Source of the DNA: Bacillota bacterium
Lineage (GTDB): Bacteria; Bacillota; Desulfotomaculia; Desulfotomaculales; JAJYZD01
Direction: 5' to 3'
DNA length: 5,066 nucleotides
Assembly: GCA_021800315.1 (NCBI GenBank)
Contig: JAJYZD010000251.1
Location: forward strand, 1 to 5,066
Positions within the stretch are counted from its first letter, which is position 1; each line of letters starts with the position of its first letter. Below are positions 4,069 through 5,066 of this stretch, in pieces. The position numbers and the translations under genes are program-made. The notes under the pieces are model-generated. The model made no database searches and had not been told where the DNA came from. It saw only the letters and a list, made by a program, of their open reading frames with translations.

Positions 4069-5066
4069 TTGCAATTAGTCCTGGCTCCGTTGGTGGCCCT
4101 TGTTGCAGCGCTGGTATTGACGCCGCAGGTTCGCCGCCTCGCCTTCCGGGTGGGTGCCCTGGACAGCCCTGATCAACGCAAGGTGCACCAGGGGGTGATG
4201 CCGCGCCTCGGAGGCCTGGCCGTCTACCTCAGCTTCGTGGCCGCGGTTCTGATCGGCGAGCCCGGGACCGAACGGCTGTGGGGTCTGTTGACCGGCGCTA
4301 CCGTGATCATGGCGGTGGGCATGTTGGACGATATTTACCGGCTTCCCGCCAGGATCAAGCTGGCCGGGCAGGTGCTGGCGGCGGTTTCGGTTCTTCCTTT
4401 CGGCATCGTGGTAACATCGGTGAGCAACCCGTTTGCAACCAACCCGCACGCGCCCGGCCTATACCTGGGCCTGTTCGCCCGTCCGCTCACCGTACTCTGG
4501 CTTGTGGCGGTCATCAACGCCGTCAACCTCATCGACGGTCTGGACGGCCTGGCCAGCGGCACGGCATTCATCGCCGCCCTGACGATGGCCGCGGTAATCG
4601 GCCTGGAGGGGTACCTGTTTCATCATTCGGTCCACCCGGGAGTCATGGGACTGGCCCTGACCTTGGCGGCGGCCAGCCTGGGTTTCTTGTGGTATAATTT
4701 TCATCCCGCCCGCATATTCCTGGGCGACGGCGGGTCGATGTTGCTGGGTTTTTTGCTGGCCAGTATGGCGGTGATGGGCCCGGCCAAGGACGCCACCGGC
4801 ATTTCGGTGATCGTTCCCCTGGTGATCCTGGGGATCCCGCTGGCGGATACCCTTTTCGCCGTGGTCAGACGGGCCCACCGGCACCTGCCCATCATGCAGC
4901 CGGACCGGGAGCATCTGCACCACCGTTTGCTGGACCTGGGTCTTAACCACCGGCAGGCCGTTCTGGCCATCTACGGGGTCAATGTGGTGCTGGGGGCCAG
5001 CGCGATACTGCTGACGGTGATCTCGCAAGGGCAGGCCCTGGTGCTGGCGGCGGGGATATTCCTGGC
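4069..5066 (+). CDS. tagO: Undecaprenyl-phosphate N-acetylglucosaminyl-1-phosphate transferase, TagO/WecA-like (3' end outside window)
   Basis: This enzyme transfers a sugar-1-phosphate, typically GlcNAc-1-P from UDP-GlcNAc, to undecaprenyl phosphate at the inner membrane face, the first step of teichoic acid and related glycan synthesis. The visible 332 residues are mostly membrane helices, about ten of them. Superfamily motifs appear in order: KVHQGVMPRLGGLA (38-51), the Mg-binding pair D87-D88 in GMLDDIYRLPARIKL, NAVNLIDGLDGLASG (150-164, D156 and D159), FLWYNFHPARIFLGDGG (206-222, D220), and the HLHHRL motif (282-287), which marks WecA/TagO rather than MraY. The family is usually about 320-370 residues, so only a short C-terminal part is missing. 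The start is TTG, with GGGAGGG nine bases upstream. It lies 130 bases after fabZ, possibly with its own promoter. The exact sugar is not fixed by sequence alone. Confidence 0.93.
   Translation, partial: MQLVLAPLVALVAALVLTPQVRRLAFRVGALDSPDQRKVHQGVMPRLGGLAVYLSFVAAVLIGEPGTERLWGLLTGATVIMAVGMLDDIYRLPARIKLAGQVLAAVSVLPFGIVVTSVSNPFATNPHAPGLYLGLFARPLTVLWLVAVINAVNLIDGLDGLASGTAFIAALTMAAVIGLEGYLFHHSVHPGVMGLALTLAAASLGFLWYNFHPARIFLGDGGSMLLGFLLASMAVMGPAKDATGISVIVPLVILGIPLADTLFAVVRRAHRHLPIMQPDREHLHHRLLDLGLNHRQAVLAIYGVNVVLGASAILLTVISQGQALVLAAGIFL

Noticed and set aside
4688..4698. TTGTGGTATAAT, a perfect extended -10 box inside the TagO-like gene
   Set aside because: It encodes the conserved FLWYNFHP segment and has no -35 at a suitable distance; similarity to the fabZ -10 region is probably coincidental.
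1..5066. CRISPR array, insertion sequence, tRNA or rRNA
   Set aside because: No regularly spaced long repeats, transposase motifs, terminal inverted repeats or tRNA-like cloverleaf signatures were seen.

Overview
The window is GC-rich chromosomal DNA that reads as a cell-envelope locus of a GC-rich Firmicute, most plausibly a Clostridia member of the Desulfotomaculum/Pelotomaculum/Desulforudis type. The basis is the gene content (TagO-type lipid-carrier transferase, TuaH-like glycosyltransferase, DUF4330 membrane protein, stand-alone FabZ), strong GGGAGG/GGAGG ribosome binding sites and frequent TTG starts. The taxonomic placement is an inference from family resemblance, not a database result.

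Layout. Bases 1-108 are the 3' end of an unidentified gene. A gene-free GC-rich stretch of 390 bases follows (109-498), with several strong potential hairpins and palindromes. Two rightward genes come next: a GT4-family glycosyltransferase (499-1626) overlapping by 16 bases a second GT-B glycosyltransferase resembling TuaH (1611-2786). The second gene converges on, and overlaps by 26 bases, a leftward DUF4330 gene (2761-3249). Bases 3250-3509 form a divergent intergenic region with a good sigma-A-type promoter in each direction and several short repeats. Rightward from there are fabZ (3510-3938), a 130-base AT-richer gap, and a TagO/WecA-like gene (4069 onward) that is cut off by the window end. 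That last gene is easily missed because it has no stop codon inside the window.

How the genes fit together. The TagO-like enzyme would start undecaprenyl-diphosphate-linked glycan synthesis by loading a sugar-1-phosphate onto the lipid carrier. The two glycosyltransferases are candidates for extending such a glycan (teichoic/teichuronic acid-like or other secondary wall polymer). FabZ supplies the dehydratase step of fatty acid elongation. DUF4330 is a single-pass membrane protein of unknown function. No mobile element, CRISPR array, tRNA or rRNA was found.

I see no clear new defence or catalytic system here. The most notable signals are regulatory: three copies of AGCCGAA around the DUF4330 promoter, repeats in the fabZ leader, and the structured 390-base region before the glycosyltransferases.
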